23,799 nucleotides of DNA from positions 1 to 23,799 of the forward strand of contig LLCB01000545.1 of the NCBI GenBank assembly GCA_001414345.1, given 5' to 3'. Below, piece by piece: positions 19,700 to 23,799 of this stretch. The notes below the pieces were generated by a model. It did not search any database and had not been told where the DNA came from. It saw nothing but the letters and a program-made list of their open reading frames with translations. This DNA comes from Hymenoscyphus infarciens. Taxonomy: Eukaryota; Ascomycota; Leotiomycetes; Helotiales; Helotiaceae. Made by a program: the position numbers and the translations under genes. Position 1 is the stretch's first letter. Each line of letters starts with the position of its first letter.

Positions 19700-20350
19700 C
19701 CCTCTATACTAAAACGTCTAAATTCAGAGGTAAGTTCTTAACTTAGTTAATCGGTCCGTTTTATATATTAAGAGCTTCTTTAACTTAGTAAGATATAATC
19801 CACTTTTATACTTCTTAAGTAGCCTTCTTATAAGTCTCTAACCTTGTAGAAATCGGTTATAAAGGTACGTCGTTTATAGTTATTCAAGTATATACTCTAT
19901 ATACTAATAGAGTAGGGACTAGACTATTTAGGCCTACTATATTATTAATTACTTTAAAGGCTATTTAAAGTACTAAACTTTATAAGAGATAAGGCTCTTA
20001 TTTATATATAATATTATATACCCGTCGAATTAGTCCATAGTATTATTCTACTATACTAATTAAATTATATATCTTAACTAGTACAGTTTTTACTATAATA
20101 CCTATTCTAGTAATAAAGTATATAAAGTCCTTTCTAATAAAGTTTATTCTAGTATTTATAATAATATAATTAAAGAGTCTAAGATATATATTAACCTAAT
20201 ATCTTTAAAAGACCTCCTATATAGTTATTACTTTTATATCTAGTAAAAAGTTACCTACTTAATACCTTATTACTTCGTCTATATAGTATAAGACTACCTA
20301 CTTATTAAAGAAGAAAGTATTAATTAAAATACTATAATTAAATTCAAAGT
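19700..20350 (-). pseudogene. Copia integrase core and C-terminal region remnant
   Basis: Integrase inserts the DNA copy. From about 20350 the minus frame reads FNYSILINTFFFNK, VVLYYIDEVIRY, VGNFLLDIKVITI, FNYIIINTRINFIRKDFIYF, TRIGIIVKTVLVKIYNLISI, VE-YYGLIRRVYNIIYK, VINNIVGLNSLVPTLLVY and KLKKLLIY. It matches the fungal rve core (VVDVFFIDGKPVL, IDEATRYQA, VTDAGTNF, HNSIGIVERYHGPLRR, INDSVGPNGLVPTLLVYG). The first two catalytic Asp are Asn (INT for VDV, INTRINF for TDAGTNF), while the catalytic Glu (VE) is kept. This is GAT/GAC>AAT/AAC on the coding strand, as RIP on the opposite strand predicts. Confidence 0.92.
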
Positions 20351-20659
20351 CGTTATAAAGAGTAAACTTAAATTAGCTAAGTAAACTTCTATACTTTTAA
20401 TAGTATTTGTAAAATTTAACAAGATATTAAAAGATGCTTTAGTTAATATAATATCTAGCTCTTTCTAGTATACGTTATAATCTTAGTACTAATAAGTAGC
20501 TAAATCGCTTATAAAGTTGTTAAATGTTAATATCTATAAGAAATATTAAGTACTCTTATATAAAGTTATATATAGCTTTATTCTAGAGTAGAAAAGGATA
20601 TTTAAATCGTTATATAATAGAGAACCTTTTAACTTTTAATCCTTTCTTATTCTCTTAGA

Positions 20660-20830
20660 TAAGTACGTTTTAAAGATTATTTAAAGTAATATTTAGGTTA
20701 TTTATATTATTAATATAAAGGATAAAAGGGGTATTAGATTATACTATATAGAATTTAGCTCTTTTAATTAGTATATTAACTATTATTAATCTTAAAGATA
20801 GAGTATATCCTTTACTAAACTAGATATTAA
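20660..20830 (-). pseudogene. Copia protease remnant (C-terminal half)
   Basis: Protease cleaves the Gag-Pol polyprotein. From about 20815 the minus frame reads KGYTLSLRLIIVNILIKRAK, FYIV, SNTPFILYINNINNLNI and TLNNL. It follows the fungal copia pattern G-G-T-SIG-...-TPIG-...-FHVV-ADTPFLLCLADMDRLGVYFNNL, with Asp/Met changed to Asn/Ile as RIP predicts. The catalytic DTG region upstream is not clearly readable. Confidence 0.65.
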
Positions 20831-20899
20831 ATTAACCCTTTATACCTTTGTTAATTAAGACGCTTTTAATAAGTCTAATATATATAAGATATTAGTTAT

Positions 20900-23350
20900 A
20901 TCTTATACTTAACTTTTAAGCTACTCTAATATTAATTATTATACTAAAAAAGTTCTCTTTTATATATCTTTTAGCTATTATTATAAACACCTCTTCTATA
21001 AATTTATATATAACGTTAGAAGTGTTATTTAGGTTATTTAGGTTTTATAGAATATATCTATTAATAGTATGTTTTTATACTAAACTTATTAAATTCATAG
21101 TAAGTTATTTAATATTTAAATCGTTGATAAATCCTATAGAAGTAATATTATAATAGATAACTTCGTTATCTATACTAGTATCTAATAAGTAACTATCTTC
21201 TTTTAATAGAGTAATAGCTTAAAGTGTCTTTAATATCTCTTTCTCCTAGGTACTCTAAGCGTATACTATATTTATATTATATACCTTTCTAATATACCTA
21301 TCTCGCTTCTCTTTAAAGTATCTAGAATTCTTATTAGTCTATTTAGTAAAGTAATAGTCTTACTTTTCTTAACTATAATCTTAAGATAAATAGTTATCCT
21401 TTCTATATATATAATATATCTTCTTCTTCTTATATTAATCTATATTATTGAATTTATTCGTACTACTATATTATCTACTCTTATAGAAGTGCTTTTTAGT
21501 TATTATAGTTTTGTTTATAACTATTTTTAAGTAGACTTTTATATAGGATTAGATTGAACTTTATAAGAGAGTAATAGTATTAGAAATCGAAGGGTCTTAG
21601 AGTAAAGTTAATATTATAATAGTATAATCTAGGACTTTTTTATATACTAAAATTAGCTTATTTGAAAACTAACTATTAATATAAAAGTTAGTAAAGAGGG
21701 AAAATCTTAGTAAATTAAGTCTTAATAATATATCCTTAAAAGAGCTTAATATTAATACTTTAAATACTTATATTATTTCTTATAAATTAATATTATTCTA
21801 CTTAGATAATTAGCCTCTTTTATAAAGTTTATCTTTAAAGTATTATTATATAAATATAGATAAAACTTTAAAAGATTAATTAATGTTTTTGTTAAAAAGT
21901 ATAGTATAAAAGTAATTTAAAACGTTACCTTTTAGTATAGTAGAGAAGGTAAGAGAGTAAATTACTAATAATACTCTACTTCTCTTATATATATTCTTAA
22001 ATATTATAACTTTAATTGTAAAGTTATCTTCTTTTCTACTATACTTTTAATCGTTCTTATATACTTTTATAAGAGTGTCTAATATATAAGAGTAGTCTTA
22101 ACTCTTTTAAGAATTTTATAAAGTTAACTCTAGTTTAAAATATACTATATTTATTTATATTAGTAGTCTTCTACTAGGATTATTCTATTACTAATTATAT
22201 TCTAGATACTTAAAGGTATTATTAAAATCGTTGCTACTAGTATCTTTACTAAATTAATAAGATATAAAGAAGGAGGTCTAATTATCTTTTAGTAGACCTA
22301 AAGGTTAGATTAGAGGTTGTGCTAGATTACTTAGGTCTTTCCTTTTAGTTAGTAGGATTAAAGTTGTTAAAGATGTTAGTTATTATAATAATATTAGTTA
22401 TTGTAATAATATTAGTTATTATTATTATTATATAGTAGATACTTATAAAGCTTTGTCTCTAGCCTTTATCTTAGATTAGGTATTTTAAGTAATATTTTTA
22501 GCTAAAGGTTATTATTATTAGGGTTATTATTACTATAGCTTTTATTATCTTTTAACCTATTCTACTATATATTTATAATAGGATCTTAATTCTTTAGTAC
22601 TAGCTCCTTCTATTACTATATCTTTTAATTCTTTGTCTAACTACTTAGTTTAGTTAACCTTAGTAATAGTGTTATATAGTACTTAAGATATAAGTATCTT
22701 ATGTCTATCTATCTTAACCTATATACCTCTTCTATAAAGTGTTCGTTATAACTTAGTAGTAGTAGATTAGTAGATTTTAGTAAATTTATCTTAATCCTAT
22801 TCTTTAAAGTCTACTTAAAATTCGTCTTAAAGAAGAAGGTCTTCGTTCTCTCCTTTAGTATACTCCTCTTCTTATTTAGCTATAAAAATCGTCTCTTCTA
22901 TCTATATTAACTTTAGCTTTAGTACTAGCTTTAGGACTTATTTTAGTACTAAAGTTAAAGCCTCCGAAGTCGTCGGAATTAGTACTAGTATATCTATTAT
23001 ATTATAGATATTATAGATGTTATAGATAAATTTAGATATTATTAAAAATCTATTTATACTATACTTTACTTAGTAGATTATAAGTAAAAGAGATATTAGG
23101 TTTTAAGTAAATAGGTGTCTTAAAGAGTATAAATTATCTTAGTGAATAAAAGAAGATTAGTATTTATAATTAGCGCTTCCTATCTTAAGAAGCGTTTATA
23201 GTATATTATTAAAAAGTTGTTTAAATAGTAGAAGAAGTTATAATTAGAGAAGGGGAGTCTACTAGTAATATTAAGTTTACTTTTATATAAGTATACCTAT
23301 AGTAGAAATATATAAAGTAACTAAGTATCTAATCTATATATCTACTAATT
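20900..23350 (-). pseudogene. Copia Gag region remnant with degraded zinc knuckle
   Basis: This 2.4-kb stretch lies between the 5' LTR and the protease and so should encode Gag. At 21419-21384 the minus frame reads YYIYRKDNYLS-DYS-EK, which fits the fungal copia knuckle CYVCGKPNCWSTNHSPEE with Cys>Tyr, Gly>Arg, Trp>stop and His>Tyr. An Asn-rich low-complexity piece (minus strand of 22376-22440) comes from an 18-bp repeat. Upstream limits and the start codon cannot be read. Apart from the knuckle the assignment rests on position. Confidence 0.55.
22376..22440. repeat. 18-bp ATT-rich tandem repeat, about three units
   Basis: GTTATTATAATAATATTA is followed by GTTATTGTAATAATATTA and GTTATTATTATTATTAT. 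It lies in the Gag region of the copia element and probably was a coding Asn-rich microsatellite. Confidence 0.7.
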
Positions 23351-23352
23351 AG

Positions 23353-23524
23353 TGTTAGTATAACTTATAGTTATAAAAGCAATATAAAAAGAGTTATATT
23401 ATCGTTCATATATACCAAGTAAAGCTAGCTACAATGCCTACTTAAGTAGCCTCTAAGCGAGTGCACGTGTACCTACGTGTACTAATCCGAATCGCTATTT
23501 ACCCCTTGAATATATATACCGACA
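23353..23524 (-). repeat. Copia LTR, right copy (5' LTR in element orientation)
   Basis: 172 bp, TGTTAG...CCGACA, gapless match to 17295-17466. It has lost TpG sites that the left copy keeps (TATAACTTATAG against TATGACTTATGG) but keeps CCGACA and GTGCACGTGT. Minus-strand sequence just inside it begins CTAATTAGTAG, where the primer-binding site is expected. I could not match a tRNA. Confidence 0.95.
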
Positions 23525-23529
23525 CTAGT
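23525..23529. repeat. Target-site duplication CTAGT (right copy, copia)
   Basis: Directly follows the right LTR and is identical to 17290-17294. Confidence 0.8.
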
Positions 23530-23799
23530 AGTAGTAAAGCTTTTTTTAGAAAAACACCTTTAATATTATTAAGACGAAATTATAGAGTTTTTATATAAGA
23601 TATATAATAACTACGTCTACTAATCTACTATTATAAAAGCTTTTTAAAGAATTTAATATATAAGAAAGAGTTTTAAAATAGTAGCTTTTTAAAGAAACTA
23701 AGAGCTTAGAAATAAGTATTAATATATAATATTAGAATTTAGAGCTAAGTAATTAGTATTAATTAATAAGTTTAGAAGTAATAATTATATAAAAGATAG
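23530..23799. other. Unassigned AT-rich tail
   Basis: No gene or element is recognised. The motif AGCTTTTTAAAGAA occurs twice (about 23638 and 23684), and two related GAGCT(T/A)AG...AGTATTAAT segments follow, so a short imperfect duplication of roughly 50 bp is present. Confidence 0.5.

Larger units (their letters stand above)
17295..23524 (-). mobile_element. Full-length RIP-degraded Ty1/copia retrotransposon (6,230 bp)
   Basis: 172-bp direct LTRs and a CTAGT duplication bound the element. On the minus strand, from high to low coordinates, remnants of Gag zinc knuckle, protease, integrase, reverse transcriptase and RNase H follow in that order. Integrase before RT is the diagnostic copia (Pseudoviridae) order. 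The readings match the fungal copia polyprotein family at many motifs. The element is dead: frequent TAA/TAG at former Trp and Gln/Arg codons, and Asp-to-Asn changes at catalytic positions. It keeps more CpA/TpG than the block to its left, which suggests a later arrival. Confidence 0.95.

Noticed and set aside
1..23799. Mitochondrial or very AT-rich protist genome
   Set aside because: AT-bias alone does not remove CpA/TpG while leaving ApC/GpT. LTR pairs differing only by transitions and fungal-type copia/gypsy proteins point to RIP.
1..23799. tRNA, rRNA, telomere repeats (TTAGGG) and riboswitches
   Set aside because: No cloverleaf-like A/B box pair, rRNA signature or telomere run was seen on either strand by eye. 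A covariance-model scan could not be run.

Overview
The window looks like a gene-free, AT-rich compartment of a filamentous ascomycete (Pezizomycotina) nuclear genome that has been heavily mutated by repeat-induced point mutation (RIP). The direct sign is dinucleotide use. CpA and TpG are almost absent, while ApC, GpT, CpT and ApG stay common, so the sequence is full of TpA and CTAG. Both pairs of LTRs differ from each other only by transitions. ATG and TGG are almost gone and most TAA/TAG triplets sit where a family match expects Gln or Trp, so no intact gene is expected and none was found. Host identity is inferred from the RIP pattern and from the retrotransposon lineages. Such blocks are typical of AT isochores, centromeric or subtelomeric regions, or accessory chromosomes. 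I see no telomere repeat, tRNA or rRNA.

Layout. 1-1016: tandem satellite with a 113-bp unit and traces of a higher-order pattern, running off the left edge. 1780-2760 (-): fossil ORF with an Asn/Asp/Lys-rich end. 3042-3425 plus 8428-8640 (+): a fossil ORF that appears to be split by a Ty3/gypsy element. 3426-8422: that gypsy element, with 496-bp LTRs, a 5-bp target duplication, a polypurine tract, Gag zinc knuckle, protease and partial reverse transcriptase. Its RNase H and integrase are missing, and an antisense coding-like segment lies between RT and the 3' LTR. 9750-11515 (+), 11940-15300 (-) and 15310-16740 (+): three long coding-like fossil frames that I cannot assign to any family, with in-frame internal repeats. 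17295-23524 (-): a complete-length Ty1/copia element with 172-bp LTRs, a 5-bp target duplication, and Gag, PR, IN, RT and RNase H in copia order. 23530-23799: unassigned AT-rich tail.

How it fits together. The two LTR elements are recognisable but dead copies. They sit in, and beside, an older block of several fossil reading frames that may be the remains of an undescribed multigene mobile element or of a RIP-killed duplicated gene cluster. The copia element keeps more CpA/TpG than the block around it, so it is probably the youngest layer. All fossil frames were read by tolerating TAA/TAG as former Gln/Trp/Arg codons. That is an interpretation, and strand and boundaries are approximate.
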